A stretch of DNA of 64,000 nucleotides from Zipacnadum sp036504235 (GCA_036504235.1 DASXVN010000031.1:15740-79739); one strand, 5' to 3'. Positions 17,030 to 26,471 are shown, numbered from the stretch's first letter. The notes: generated by a model not told the origin, from the sequence alone. Numbers and translations are program-made.

Positions 17030-17560
17030 TCAGCACTTGTGGGCGGCCAGTTCCTCGCCCAGTTGCGCCGCCCAGTGACGGATCGCCTCCCAGTCGCGGA
17101 AGTCGCTCAGGCCGGAAGTGGGCAGCCCCTCCTGCTGGGCCACGCGGCGCATGATGGTGCGGATTACCGGGTTGTACTTGTCAAAGTTGAGTACGCCGCC
17201 GAAGGCCTCGGTGGCCACAGGGTGCAGCTCCGGGAAGCGCGCCATGAGCTTGGGCAGCGACTCGTTCACCACGCGGCGGCTGCCGTCCAGAGTGCGGGCG
17301 GTCAGGGCGATGGTGAAGATGGCCAGCGGCCGCGCCGCCAACTCGGTGCGGAAGCGGCTCAGGAACTTGAACATGCCACCCAGCCACTTGTCCGCCCGCA
17401 AAGAACTGCCCACCACGACCGCCTCGTAGGCATCCAGACTGCGCACGTTGTTGAGCGGCCGCAGGTCCACGACATGGTGGTGCGCCAGGATACTGGCGAT
17501 CTCTTTGGCCACCTCCTCGGTGGCCCCAAAACCGCTAACGTATGCTACCAGGATTCTCAT
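17030..17560 (-). CDS. Flavodoxin-domain protein (HemG/protoporphyrinogen-oxidase-like)
   Basis: A 176-aa protein starting at ATG 17560 behind AGAGGTGATTTG. The start MRILVAYVSGFGATEEVAKEIA is the FMN phosphate-binding loop of flavodoxins, in the form used by HemG-type menaquinone-dependent protoporphyrinogen oxidases, which are about this length. VVVGSSLRADKWLG near residue 47 and the central FTIALTAR block also match that group. No heme-biosynthesis genes lie beside it, so the substrate is open. The DUF456 gene is upstream on the same strand, 32 bp away. Confidence 0.75.
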   Translation of the reverse strand: MRILVAYVSGFGATEEVAKEIASILAHHHVVDLRPLNNVRSLDAYEAVVVGSSLRADKWLGGMFKFLSRFRTELAARPLAIFTIALTARTLDGSRRVVNESLPKLMARFPELHPVATEAFGGVLNFDKYNPVIRTIMRRVAQQEGLPTSGLSDFRDWEAIRHWAAQLGEELAAHKC

Positions 17561-17592
17561 CAAATCACCTCTCGGCCGCGGAATAGCTACGG

Positions 17593-18201
17593 CTACCACG
17601 AGTAGATCAGCAGCAGGACGGCGATCAGCAAGGCGCAGCCGCCCTTGACCGCACCTCCGGCGAGGCGGCCCAGCAGGGCGCCCCAGCCCGCACGGCGCGC
17701 GGTCTCCGGCGAGTTGCCCGAGCGCCGTTCGTACAGGTACCCGCCCAGGAATCCGCCGAGCAGACCCCCGGCCAGGGGCGGGAGCAAGGCGCCGATCAGG
17801 AAGCCCACCGGTCCGCCGACCAGGCCGACGACCCCGGTCACGCCGCTGAGCCAGCCCAGCGCCAGGGCGCCCAGCAAGCCGCCGGCCGCCGCCCACCACA
17901 TAGTGCGGCTGGTCCCGCCCAGCCGGCGGACGCCCGCCATACTGAACAGGTTATCGGCCAGTTCCCCGGCCAGCGCCACCGGGAAGAGCGCCAGCAGCAG
18001 CCACCAAACGGGCTGCGTCCAACCATGCGCGGCGGAGAAGATCAGCCCCGCCGCGAGGACCAGCGGGAGGCCGGGCAGCCCCAGAAAGGCCGCCACAACC
18101 CCTATCCCGAGCGTGGCCACATATAGGGCCGAGCCCAGCCACGTCAGTACTTCCGCCCACCAGGCCAAAGTCGTCTCCCCGGACGCACCGGAGGCCGGCA
18201 C
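17593..18201 (-). CDS. DUF456 family membrane protein
   Basis: A 202-aa hydrophobic, Gly-rich protein with about five membrane segments. Features of DUF456 are LPGLPLVLAAGLIFSAAHGW near residue 42, LAGELADNLFSMAGVRRLGGT near residue 78, and the glycine-zipper stretches GGPVGFLIGALLPPLAGGLLGGFLGGYLYE. Function of the family is unknown. GTG 18201 is the furthest start, and no clear ribosome site precedes it, so the start is uncertain. It reads in the same direction as the flavodoxin gene. Confidence 0.78.
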   Translation of the reverse strand: MPASGASGETTLAWWAEVLTWLGSALYVATLGIGVVAAFLGLPGLPLVLAAGLIFSAAHGWTQPVWWLLLALFPVALAGELADNLFSMAGVRRLGGTSRTMWWAAAGGLLGALALGWLSGVTGVVGLVGGPVGFLIGALLPPLAGGLLGGFLGGYLYERRSGNSPETARRAGWGALLGRLAGGAVKGGCALLIAVLLLIYSW

Positions 18202-18275
18202 GTAGGATGATGCGTGCTGATATCTTCAACGGCGAGAGGGTCTTTCCCTGCCCACCGCCCCCGCTCGGGCCCCGG

Positions 18276-19724
18276 CTAGAGCCGGCGAATCACCAGGGCG
18301 GCGCACTCGTCGAGGTCCAGCGCTAGTTCCGTCGGAGCCTGGGCGTACGTCTCCGCGCGGGTGATCCGGCCGGTGTAGCAGTCCACCCACTCCACGCGCA
18401 CCGGGCCGGCCGGGGCCTCCCGCAGGCGCAGCGACACCGGCACGCGGCGCGGGCCACCTACCCAAAGGCGATCCCAGACCCAGGCCAGCAGCAGACTCTC
18501 GTCGGCCACCGCGACTACCGAGCAGTCGCTCCGGTCCACGCTGACCTGCTCGTCGGCACTGTGCGGGTCGAAGGCCGCCCAGTTCACGCGGTCGCAGAAG
18601 GCGCGGACCGCCGCCAGCCAGCCATATTCCTCGGTGGTCAGCGGGTAGAAGCCGTCATAGCCGGTCCAGCGGTGCCCCGGCATGCTGCCCGAGCAGAGCG
18701 GCGCCCACAGGCCGTACAGCGTGGCGCGGGAGCGCAGCAGGTCGCGGTTGTCGAGGCTGAAGCGCTGGCCGTGAGCGTCATCCGTGCGCACCGTACAGCC
18801 GCCATACTCGCCGCAGATCGCCGGCTGGCCGTAGGCGAGGTGCTCCTTGGCCTTGTGGTTCAGCCAGATCGCGATATTGTTGGGGTTGCGGCCCTGGACT
18901 TCCTCGGGCAGAGCGTCGTCGCGGATGCCCGGCGTGGACCAGGGATAGGCGCGGATGCTGGTGAAGTCCAGGCAGTCGCGGACCCACTCGGGCCAGACGG
19001 TGCCGCTATAGGTCTGCAGGGTGAGCAGGTGATGGTGGCGATCGTGCTCCCGCAGGTAGCCGGACATCTCCCGCAGCCACGGCTGCAGGACCTCGTCCAT
19101 CTCGTCGTGCAGGGGCAGATCGTTGCTCAGCCCCCAGCAGAAGACGTGCGGGTTGCCGCTGAACCGGTCGAGGAACCACTGCAGCTTGGCCTGCTGGGCG
19201 CGCACGAACTCCGCGTTGTCCAGGCTGTAGCCCATGCGCAGCCGGGCCCGGTACTTCTCCAGGAAGTCCGGGTGCTCGTTCGCGGGCAACGGGCCGGGGC
19301 AGGCCGCGCAAGTGACCGGCCCGCCATTGGCGGAGTTGTAGGGGCTGGCGAGCCACTGGTCCGCGTGGTACCAGGCGGTGTAGTACTGGCTCATGAGCAA
19401 CTCGACGTAGAAGTATAGGCCGTACTTCTCGCCCAGCGCGAAGACCAGGTCGAGGCGCGCCTCCTCCTCCGGGTCCATCTGCCCGGTGCGGAAGAAGCCG
19501 CGCTGGAGGTTCGCGGGGATGAACAGGCGCAGGAAATTGCCGCCGTGCTCGGCCAGCCGGGCGAAGCGCTCCTCCAGTTGCTCGACCGGGTACAGCGTGC
19601 TCTCATAGCCGTAGACAGTGAACACCTCGCTGTAGGTGTTGTGGCCTAGGGGCATGAAAGGCCGGCCATCGCCGAAGCGGAAATACTTGCCGGAGGGCGC
19701 GACCCGGATCAGGGAGGAACTCAT
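18276..19724 (-). CDS. Glycoside hydrolase, clan GH-A (GH5/mannanase-like), with Asp at the acid/base position
   Basis: A 482-aa cytoplasmic-looking protein with no signal peptide. The opening FRFGDGRPFMPLGHNTYSEVF and GGNFLRLFIPANL are typical of GH5-like (beta/alpha)8 barrels. The segment VFCWGLSNDLPLH (N201-D202) aligns with the Asn-Glu acid/base motif, but Asp replaces Glu. AICGEYGG near residue 308 fits the nucleophile. A short beta domain occupies the last 90 residues. The start codon overlaps the stop of the DUF2007 gene by 4 bp (19721-19724). It may be a hydrolase with altered catalysis or a non-hydrolytic relative. Confidence 0.7.
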   Translation of the reverse strand: MSSSLIRVAPSGKYFRFGDGRPFMPLGHNTYSEVFTVYGYESTLYPVEQLEERFARLAEHGGNFLRLFIPANLQRGFFRTGQMDPEEEARLDLVFALGEKYGLYFYVELLMSQYYTAWYHADQWLASPYNSANGGPVTCAACPGPLPANEHPDFLEKYRARLRMGYSLDNAEFVRAQQAKLQWFLDRFSGNPHVFCWGLSNDLPLHDEMDEVLQPWLREMSGYLREHDRHHHLLTLQTYSGTVWPEWVRDCLDFTSIRAYPWSTPGIRDDALPEEVQGRNPNNIAIWLNHKAKEHLAYGQPAICGEYGGCTVRTDDAHGQRFSLDNRDLLRSRATLYGLWAPLCSGSMPGHRWTGYDGFYPLTTEEYGWLAAVRAFCDRVNWAAFDPHSADEQVSVDRSDCSVVAVADESLLLAWVWDRLWVGGPRRVPVSLRLREAPAGPVRVEWVDCYTGRITRAETYAQAPTELALDLDECAALVIRRL

Positions 19725-20014
19725 GCCGGCTCGGTGGTCTCCTCGTCGGGCGCCGGCAATTGCAGCTCCGCCAGCGCCGCGTCAATCTCCTCACGCCGGG
19801 CCTCGGCCACCTCGGCGGGGACCAGCACCTGGTAGGCGCCGGGAAACTGAGGCCACAGATGGGGGTAGACATCGGGGCGAGTCAGTTGCAGCGCCTCGAT
19901 GTCTAGGTCCGCCAGCAGCGCCATCAACTGCGCGGCGGCCACGGGGTCATCGGTCCCGTAGACCAGCACACGCCCCTCGGATTCGTGCGAGTCCTGCGTT
20001 GAGTTGTTGTTCAT
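19721..20014 (-). CDS. DUF2007-like small protein (copy 2)
   Basis: A 97-aa soluble protein. The core GRVLVYGTDDPVAAAQLMALLADLDIEALQL, followed by YQVLVPAEVAEARREEIDAALAEL, fits the DUF2007 'putative signal transducing protein' ferredoxin-like fold. The preceding gene is a diverged paralog with the same DPVAAxxL and MYQVLI/AYQVLV blocks, so this is a tandem duplication. It couples with the glycoside hydrolase through a 4-bp overlap. Function unknown. Confidence 0.7.
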   Translation of the reverse strand: MNNNSTQDSHESEGRVLVYGTDDPVAAAQLMALLADLDIEALQLTRPDVYPHLWPQFPGAYQVLVPAEVAEARREEIDAALAELQLPAPDEETTEPA

Positions 20015-20299
20015 TTACCACACCTCGTTCTCCTGTCCTAGCTCCTGGCGCACCTCGGCCAGCGCCGCCGCGACCTGCTCCTGGTGCGCATCTCCGTCCT
20101 TAGAAGAGATCAGCACCTGGTACATCATCGGGCGGCCCAGATCGAGGTAAACGGTCCCGGTGTTGCCTCGGTGCCGCGTCTGCAGTATCGCCGGGACGCC
20201 CCGGTCCTCGAGCAGCCCCTGCAACCGCGACGCGGCGACCGGGTCGGTGGTGGTGTAGAAAGGCCCGACCCAGCCCTGATCTTCCTGACGTTTGCTCAC
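20015..20299 (-). CDS. DUF2007-like small protein (copy 1)
   Basis: A 94-aa protein. GTG 20299 is chosen because GGAGGT lies about 9 bp upstream; a GTG at 20308 touches that site. GPFYTTTDPVAASRLQGLLEDRGVPAIL and MYQVLISSKDGDAHQEQVAAALAEV parallel the next gene. Its stop abuts that gene's start directly. Both are probably co-transcribed with the downstream hydrolase. Function unknown. Confidence 0.7.
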   Translation of the reverse strand: MSKRQEDQGWVGPFYTTTDPVAASRLQGLLEDRGVPAILQTRHRGNTGTVYLDLGRPMMYQVLISSKDGDAHQEQVAAALAEVRQELGQENEVW

Positions 20300-20433
20300 G
20301 ACGCCCACCTCCGTTAGCGTTGGCTTTCCTAGTTCTATTCGCCCCGCCGTCGCCCAATCCTGCGCGGGAGGTGACGCCGGTTGCGTGGCGAAAGGGCGAG
20401 CGTGGTTTTCACTAGGCTGAAGGAGTGACCCTG

Positions 20434-21306
20434 ATGATTGATGGTCTGTATACGTTGCAGGAGATCCTCGCCCCCGCCCAGCGGCATGGTTTCGCGGTGG
20501 GCGCTTTTACTATGTGGAATGCTGAGTCGCTCGACGCCATGCTGGTAGCCGCGCACGGCGAGAGCGCGCCGCTCATCGCCATGGTGGGCCCGATGGAGAT
20601 TCCCCTGTTGGGGCTGAGGAACTTCGCGCGGCTGGTGCGGCTGCTGGCCGCCGACTACGACGTGCCGGTCTGCCTGCACCTGGACCACAGCGTCCACGTG
20701 GAGACCGCGCGCGAGGCCTTGGAGGCCGGCTTCCCCTCGGTGATGCTGGACTTCTCGGATCACGCCTGGGAGGACAACGTGGCCGCGACGCTCGAGGTGG
20801 TGGCCCTGGCGCGCGCCCGGGGCGCCGGCGTCGAGGCCGAGATCGGGCACGTGGGGACCGCGGACGGCTCCAGCAACGAGGTGATGACCGCGGAGAGCTC
20901 CTTGACCACGCCGGAGGAGGCGGAGGCCTTTGTCGCGGCGACCGGCGTGGACGCGCTGGCGGTCAGCGTGGGCACCGCCCACGGTCTGGGCCAGGGGCTG
21001 CCGGAACTGGACTTCGCCCGCCTGGAGGCGATCAACGAGCGCGTGAACGTGCCGCTGGTGCTCCACGGGGGCACGGGGCGCGGGGCGGGGCAGGTCCAGC
21101 GCGCGGTTTCGCTGGGCATCCGCAAGGTCAACATCGCCAGCGATCTCAACCGGGTCTTCGTGCACACTATGGCCGAGGCGCTGGAGCATGGCGGCGGGTA
21201 CTTCTGGCACAGCACGGCGCTGCGCCAAATGAAGGAGCATCTCGTCCCGGTCGTGAGCGAGCATCTCCGCGTCCTGGGTAGCAGCAGCCGGGCCGATTTG
21301 TATTGA
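20434..21306 (+). CDS. Class II fructose-bisphosphate/tagatose-bisphosphate aldolase family
   Basis: A 290-aa aldolase of the GatY/KbaY/Fba class II family. ATG 20434 follows AAGGAG at 9 bp; a GTG at 20425 abuts the site. Zinc ligands and active site are visible: LHLDHSVH near residue 82 (Asp and His), AEIGHVG near residue 137 (Glu), GTAHGLGQG near residue 184 (His), LHGGTG near residue 213 (His), and the phosphate-binding NIASDLN near residue 236. It cleaves a ketose-1,(6-bis)phosphate to dihydroxyacetone phosphate and an aldehyde. Which sugar cannot be told, because no sugar kinase or isomerase is adjacent. Confidence 0.88.
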   Translation: MIDGLYTLQEILAPAQRHGFAVGAFTMWNAESLDAMLVAAHGESAPLIAMVGPMEIPLLGLRNFARLVRLLAADYDVPVCLHLDHSVHVETAREALEAGFPSVMLDFSDHAWEDNVAATLEVVALARARGAGVEAEIGHVGTADGSSNEVMTAESSLTTPEEAEAFVAATGVDALAVSVGTAHGLGQGLPELDFARLEAINERVNVPLVLHGGTGRGAGQVQRAVSLGIRKVNIASDLNRVFVHTMAEALEHGGGYFWHSTALRQMKEHLVPVVSEHLRVLGSSSRADLY

Positions 21307-21337
21307 GGGTCGGTGGTCTAGAGTCTAGGGTAGGGAA

Positions 21338-21373
21338 ACGGCAGACGCCACCAGGCGCCTGCCGTCTTTTTGC
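21338..21373 (+). terminator. Rho-independent terminator after aldolase gene
   Basis: The stem ACGGCAG/CTGCCGT continues as GCC/GGC with a small internal bulge around an ACCA-like loop, followed by TCTTTTTGC. It lies 32 bp after the aldolase stop, between convergent genes. Confidence 0.85.
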
Positions 21374-21394
21374 TTTCACGAGAGCTCGAATTCC

Positions 21395-22501
21395 TCACTT
21401 GCCGACGGTCGGGTCCGGGGCCGGCGGCTCCGGCGGGAGGACCGGCTCCACCCACAGGTCCAGAGTGAAGTCCCGGGTGACCACCTGGCCGGGCTCCACC
21501 GTTACCTCCTGGGTGGTCCACAGGTAGCCATCCGCCCACGCCTCGACCGTCAGGTACCCGCTGGGGACCTCTACGGAGTAGTGGCCCTGCGCGTCGGTCA
21601 GCGTCGTGAAGGCGCGGAACACGTACGAGGGCGGCACCAGGACCGCGGAAGCGGTGCTTCCAGCGGTATGCGCCCGGAGCCGGGCCTGCATTCCGGTCGG
21701 CACACCGGTAAGCGGCAGCGGCTCCGGCGGCAGCGGCGACCAGGGGGCCGGCAGCGTGACGGTCACCGTGGCGTTCTCCAGCGGCACCGGGGAGCCCGCG
21801 GCGGGCTTGCCGTAGACGGTGCCGTTCAGGGTCGCGACGCCGGTCTCAACGGCGGGCAGGAGCTGGAAGTCGGCGGCCGCCGTGCTCGCCGCGTCCACCC
21901 ACACCCACTGTATCCCCTGCACCAGGCCGGGCACGTTGACCGTCACCACGTACGAGCCGGGGGGCACCGCGGGAATCACGTAGCTGCCCCGGTCATCGGT
22001 GACCCCGCGCAGCGTTACCTCGGAGGCAGGCACCGGGAAGCGCACCGGATTCGTGCTCCCCATCATCATGTAGGGCGTGGCCGAGGTGGCCAGCACCTCG
22101 ACTCCGGCCAGCGGGGTGAGCGCTCCGCCCGCGTCCTGCTTGACCACCATACCGGCAATCTGCCCGCCGAGCTGCGGCGTCAGATCGCCGAGGTCCACCG
22201 GCTCGCCCGCCACCACCGTACAGCCCTGGGAGATGCCGGTCATGCCGGACTCCGCGAGGGCGGAGAAGGTGTGCTTCCCCGGCGGCACGCCGGGGATCGA
22301 GAAGGAGCCGTTAGCCGCCGGCTTGGGCTTGACCTTCTGCCCATCCACGAAGAGCGAGTAAGCCTGCGGGTTGGCCCCGCTCAGCGATCCGGTCAGGGTT
22401 CCGCCGAGCTTGGCAGGCCCCGGCGTGCCGGCGCTACCGCCGCCACAGCCCACCAGCGCCAGAACCACGCCCAACCCGATTATGGTCAGCACCGTTCGCA
22501 T
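21395..22501 (-). CDS. Lipoprotein with carboxypeptidase-regulatory-like repeats
   Basis: A 368-aa lipoprotein: residues 1-19 form a signal ending in LALVGC. At least three beta-sandwich repeats of the carboxypeptidase regulatory type follow, each with the motif FxxPxVPPGxYxV: SIPGVPPGKHTFSA near residue 68, VIPAVPPGSYVVTV near residue 175, and HYSVEVPSGYLTVEA near residue 307. A Pro-rich C-terminus ends the protein. A TATACT -10 box sits at 22549-22554 (minus strand), but its -35 is poor. It probably resides on the envelope surface, next to the large CARDB protein on the same strand. Confidence 0.75.
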   Translation of the reverse strand: MRTVLTIIGLGVVLALVGCGGGSAGTPGPAKLGGTLTGSLSGANPQAYSLFVDGQKVKPKPAANGSFSIPGVPPGKHTFSALAESGMTGISQGCTVVAGEPVDLGDLTPQLGGQIAGMVVKQDAGGALTPLAGVEVLATSATPYMMMGSTNPVRFPVPASEVTLRGVTDDRGSYVIPAVPPGSYVVTVNVPGLVQGIQWVWVDAASTAAADFQLLPAVETGVATLNGTVYGKPAAGSPVPLENATVTVTLPAPWSPLPPEPLPLTGVPTGMQARLRAHTAGSTASAVLVPPSYVFRAFTTLTDAQGHYSVEVPSGYLTVEAWADGYLWTTQEVTVEPGQVVTRDFTLDLWVEPVLPPEPPAPDPTVGK

Positions 22502-22599
22502 CCGACATTCCTCCCCAGGACTCCGGGTAGAGCTATTCCACTTTGCTCAGTATATCCTCTCGACGCGCCCCGCGCCACTCAGGTTCCCGGACCGCGCGC

Positions 22600-25500
22600 T
22601 CAATCCGGGTACTGATAGCCGGAAATGCGCAGCCAGTGGGCCTGGCCCGGCTTCCAGTGGATCAGATTCCGCGAGGCGTTGCCCAGCAGCCCGCTGGACT
22701 GGCGGTCGTTGAGCACCGCCACCTCCAGCTTGACCTCCGCCGAGGGCAGGTCCACGTCCTGGTCCAGCTTGAACACCGCAAACCCCGGCGAGTACCACTC
22801 GGCCACGATCCGCTTCTTCTGGCCGGAAGAGTCGCTCAAGAGGATGTGGTCCACCCGGACGATGGTCGTGCCGCCGCCGACGAAGGTCATAGCGACGGGG
22901 ACTTCGAGGGAGGTCGGCAGGTCAATCAACGGGTCCTGCTTGAACTCGGTCCCCGTGTGGGTGGTGTAGGTGGCCGTAATCTCGTTGTTACGGTGAATCT
23001 GGGAGGGGTCCAGGTCGCCGTACAGCCAATCGGCGAGCTTGTTGATCCCCTGGACCACGGTGAAGACCTTGCCCATCCCCTCGATCAGGTCCTTCATGGG
23101 GCCCACCTTGAGCGTGTCCAGCTCCACGCCGGTGAGGCTCTCGACGCTGAGCGTGGAGGAGACTCCACCCTCGCAGAAGTTGCCACCCTCCAGCCACAGG
23201 AGCAGATAGTCGGCGTGGGCCTGGGGACTGCCGACGGCGGTGTGGGACATCAGGCCCAGCGCTCCCTTGAAGGCGCCCAGCTTGGTGTCCACCCGGATCG
23301 CCGCGATATCGCCCATAGCCGGGGCTTCCTCGCAGAGCGCCCAGGTGGTAGCGTCGAAGTCGATGGTGGTCAGCTTCTGCTGGATCTGCGGCAGGACCAG
23401 CGGGGGCGCGGTGGCGGTCTGGCCGCTGATGAGCGCGGCGAGGCCGGCGGAGGCGTCGGCGTGGTTCTGGGCCATCGCGCAGACCGTGTAGTCCGGCCCG
23501 GCGACGACGCGGGTGAAGATGTAATGGCCGGAGGCGTCCGTCTCGGCGCCGCGCGGGGCCTCCTGCAGCCAGACCAGCGCGCCCGCCAGCGCCCGGGGCG
23601 TACCGGTGGAGGAGATCTTTTCCTGCACAGTGCCGGTCACCGTGGCGCGCGGGCCATCGGTCAGGGTCAGGTCCAGGCGGCACTCGTCGGTGCCGGTTGC
23701 CCGGGCCGCGGTGGTGGTGGTGTCCAGGGTCACGTAGCCGTAAGCGCCGGCCAGCAGGCGGTGGCGGCCGGGCGGCACGTCCTCGAGGCGGTAGTGCGCA
23801 CCGTTGATCTGCGCGTTTAGGACCAGGTCGGGGTCAGCGATCCCCACGCTGATCCCCTCGTCGGTCAGCAACGCGCCGGTCCCGGCCACCCGTACGTCAC
23901 CGACCAGGGTGATCGAGCGCTCCAGCACCAGAGACACGTCCACGGGCTGGTTGTTGACCACGGTGAAAGCCGCGGTGGTGCCGGGATAGTAGCGCGGCGG
24001 CGACTCACGCTGGCCCAGGATGGTCTCGGGGCCATAGGTCCCCGCCGGCACGTCGGGGATGGTCTCCAGGCCGTGCGCGTCGGTCCAGCCCACCCACCAA
24101 CTCTTCAGGTTCACGAAAGCGCCCGCGACCGGCACGTTGGGGTTGGTGAAGTCCTTGACATGCACGCGGACCGTCCCCCCAGGCGGGCGGACCCGGAAGT
24201 CCAGCGTCGCAGTGTTGTTGTCGCGCTGCAGGTCGGCGAACTGGTCCTCGGGGTCCACGACCACCTGGAGCGTATGATTGCCCTCGGCGACGGCGGTCAG
24301 ATCGACCGGGAAGTGGAGCATCACCCCGGAGGTGTCGGGCTTGGGCTGCTGGCCGTAGTAGCGGGTCGGCCCCATCAGGCCCAGCACCAGGTTGGGCAGG
24401 CGGTCGAGGGGGGGCACCGTCTGGCGCGCCAGCTCCCGGCCGTCCAGGGACAGAACCACGGTTGCCCCCGGGAAGACGCCGGCCCGCAGCGGGTTGACGA
24501 CCAGCACGTCAAAGCGCGTCGGGCGCTGGACGTAGCCGGCGGTAAGCAGCTGCGTGTTGCCGAGCAGCCGGGGCAGGGTCACGGCCAAGTCGTTGAGCCC
24601 GTATACCGTGGCCCCGGCGGCAGGCTTCCGACGGTCATTCACGTTGCGGCCATCGTAGAGGGTGTAATCGAGCTGCGCCGCATTGTTGGTCTCGTCGGCC
24701 TCGGTGATCGCGTTGTCGGGGTCCACCGTCACGGACAGGCGCTTGCGGCCGAGACCGGAGTAGAGGCGCACCGTCTGGGGCTTACCGGGCACGCCGATGG
24801 TGTAAGTAGTCGTCGGGGGCGGCGTGGCCTGGTAGGCGGTCTCGTAGAGAATCCGCGGCAGGTAGACGCTCTTGGTCTGGCCGCGCGTGAAGAGCGGGAG
24901 CTGGTGCCCGCTCTCGTCAGGCAGGGTCACGTTGAAGACCGCGCCGTCAATCACCGCCTTGATCTTCAGGTCGCCGAAGTACTGCGCGCCCTGGTTGGTG
25001 ATCTGCAGGCGGGGGGTCATGCCGTTGCGGTCGCCGGTGTAGGTCAGGCGGAGCACCCCGGCGGTCAGCGCCTGGTCCGGAGTATCCACGGCTACGGTGA
25101 AGTCCGGCTGCGGGCCCTCCGGCTCCGTGGCGCCGCCCGTCGTGCCGGCCGTGGCGCCGCCACCGGCGTCAGGATCGTGGGGGGAGCTACCGCCGCCGGT
25201 GACCGAGCAGAAAAACAGGCGGGCGGTGCCGGCGGGAATCTCGCCGCGCTTGACGGCCTTGACCACGAGATAGGCGGTGCCCGAGGGGGCCACGGACAGG
25301 CCCAGGCTGTCCGTGGCCATGGAGACAAAGACGGAGGCCTCGGTCTGCGTGCCGGGGCGGTCGGGCGCCAGGTCCGGGCCCGGGCCGGTAGCGCTGAGCC
25401 AGTGGAAATGCAGGCTGGGCGCGCCGGCGGCGAGGCACTGGTAGGCCAGGGCGACCGCGCCATAGCCACTGGAAGCCACGCCCAGAGTGCCGTCCCGCAG

Positions 25501-26382
25501 AGTCGTGTGCTCCGGGAGGGTGATCTCCGAGGTCTGCCAGTCGGTCGCGGTGGTCGCCCCGACCGGGGCCGAGCCCACCCTCAGGCCGGCGGTCAGCGGC
25601 CAAGCGGCGTACGCACGCTGGTGGGGCCAGTCCAGAGCCCAGCGGTCCCGGGTGGTCGCGGTGGGGACCGCCGAGGTCCAGCCGGTCGAGGCGCCGGGGG
25701 GCAGATACTGCCAGTCGGCAGCCTGGCCCAGGTCATGCCCGGGAGCCTGGCACGCAATCAGAGGGGTCTTGCGGGACAAGCCAAACAGGACGGGCCGGCC
25801 CCGCTGGCCGGCGTAGATAGCGGGCAGGGAGTGCTGGGCGGTCGCGGGCGGCAGGACGGTCTCCGGCCACGTCTGCCCCACCTTACGGTACAGACGGAAG
25901 CGAGTTGAGCTGCGGGCGATCAGAGGCTGGAGGCTCGCGTCCACGGCAAGTCCCGCGCCCAACGCGCCCCCCTCGGTGACCTGCTCGCAGGGCGACCAGG
26001 AGCCAGCCTTCCAGTGCCAGTAGTACAGATGGCTGTAATAGCCGGCGATCAGGTGAAAGCCGTCGGCCGGGGTGCGGCTGACCAGTTGTAACGGCGTGAG
26101 TTCGGAGGGGTACGCGCCGGTTGGCGGCATGGGCAAGGCGGTCTGCGCCCAGGAGCCACCGGAGTTGAGCAGCGAGTACAGCTTCCACTTGGCGTCCGGA
26201 CCCTTGCCGAGGTAGACGACCATCACCCGGCCGTTGGCGTCAGCGGCCAAGGCCGGAGCCGAGTCGGCCGGCAGGTAGCCGGTCGCGGTAAGGGGGGTCA
26301 GCAGGGACGCGGAGTCGGCCAGACAGGCGGAGGCTAGCAGCAAAAGCGAAAAAGCCAGCAGAACGCGGAAACCGAAACACAT
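22600..26382 (-). CDS. Large secreted protein with CARDB and carboxypeptidase-regulatory domains
   Basis: A 1260-aa protein from ATG 26382, behind AAGAGGTGG; in-frame starts further upstream lack such a site. The signal peptide covers residues 1-22 (LLLLASACLADS). Residues about 25-420 form beta-rich sequence with repeated Trp and Gly that may be a propeller. CARDB-type Ig domains follow: DFTVAVDTPDQALTAG, ending in DPDNAITEADETNNAAQL, and another ending in DPEDQFADLQRDNNTATL. At least two carboxypeptidase-regulatory repeats come next (FTNPNVPVAGAFVNL; VPPGRHRLLAGAYGYV). The C-terminal 300 residues are unrecognised. It is probably a surface or extracellular adhesin-like protein. Confidence 0.78.
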   Translation of the reverse strand: MCFGFRVLLAFSLLLLASACLADSASLLTPLTATGYLPADSAPALAADANGRVMVVYLGKGPDAKWKLYSLLNSGGSWAQTALPMPPTGAYPSELTPLQLVSRTPADGFHLIAGYYSHLYYWHWKAGSWSPCEQVTEGGALGAGLAVDASLQPLIARSSTRFRLYRKVGQTWPETVLPPATAQHSLPAIYAGQRGRPVLFGLSRKTPLIACQAPGHDLGQAADWQYLPPGASTGWTSAVPTATTRDRWALDWPHQRAYAAWPLTAGLRVGSAPVGATTATDWQTSEITLPEHTTLRDGTLGVASSGYGAVALAYQCLAAGAPSLHFHWLSATGPGPDLAPDRPGTQTEASVFVSMATDSLGLSVAPSGTAYLVVKAVKRGEIPAGTARLFFCSVTGGGSSPHDPDAGGGATAGTTGGATEPEGPQPDFTVAVDTPDQALTAGVLRLTYTGDRNGMTPRLQITNQGAQYFGDLKIKAVIDGAVFNVTLPDESGHQLPLFTRGQTKSVYLPRILYETAYQATPPPTTTYTIGVPGKPQTVRLYSGLGRKRLSVTVDPDNAITEADETNNAAQLDYTLYDGRNVNDRRKPAAGATVYGLNDLAVTLPRLLGNTQLLTAGYVQRPTRFDVLVVNPLRAGVFPGATVVLSLDGRELARQTVPPLDRLPNLVLGLMGPTRYYGQQPKPDTSGVMLHFPVDLTAVAEGNHTLQVVVDPEDQFADLQRDNNTATLDFRVRPPGGTVRVHVKDFTNPNVPVAGAFVNLKSWWVGWTDAHGLETIPDVPAGTYGPETILGQRESPPRYYPGTTAAFTVVNNQPVDVSLVLERSITLVGDVRVAGTGALLTDEGISVGIADPDLVLNAQINGAHYRLEDVPPGRHRLLAGAYGYVTLDTTTTAARATGTDECRLDLTLTDGPRATVTGTVQEKISSTGTPRALAGALVWLQEAPRGAETDASGHYIFTRVVAGPDYTVCAMAQNHADASAGLAALISGQTATAPPLVLPQIQQKLTTIDFDATTWALCEEAPAMGDIAAIRVDTKLGAFKGALGLMSHTAVGSPQAHADYLLLWLEGGNFCEGGVSSTLSVESLTGVELDTLKVGPMKDLIEGMGKVFTVVQGINKLADWLYGDLDPSQIHRNNEITATYTTHTGTEFKQDPLIDLPTSLEVPVAMTFVGGGTTIVRVDHILLSDSSGQKKRIVAEWYSPGFAVFKLDQDVDLPSAEVKLEVAVLNDRQSSGLLGNASRNLIHWKPGQAHWLRISGYQYPD

Positions 26383-26471
26383 CGGTACCACCTCTTGACT
26401 TGGCATTGCGCTACTGAGAAAAGCCAGGCGAGGCGCCCTGCGCCCGCCCGGCTGCATTCATGGCTGGTCTA

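Noticed and set aside
17030..17899. Flavodoxin protein extended to 289 aa
   Set aside because: The extra N-terminal part overlaps the DUF456 gene in another frame. The FMN loop starts at ATG 17560, which has a good ribosome site.
24073..25908. Long open frame on the plus strand opposite the CARDB protein gene
   Set aside because: It mirrors the minus-strand gene's codon phase in GC-rich sequence, has no ribosome site or recognisable domain, and the minus-strand protein has clear CARDB motifs.
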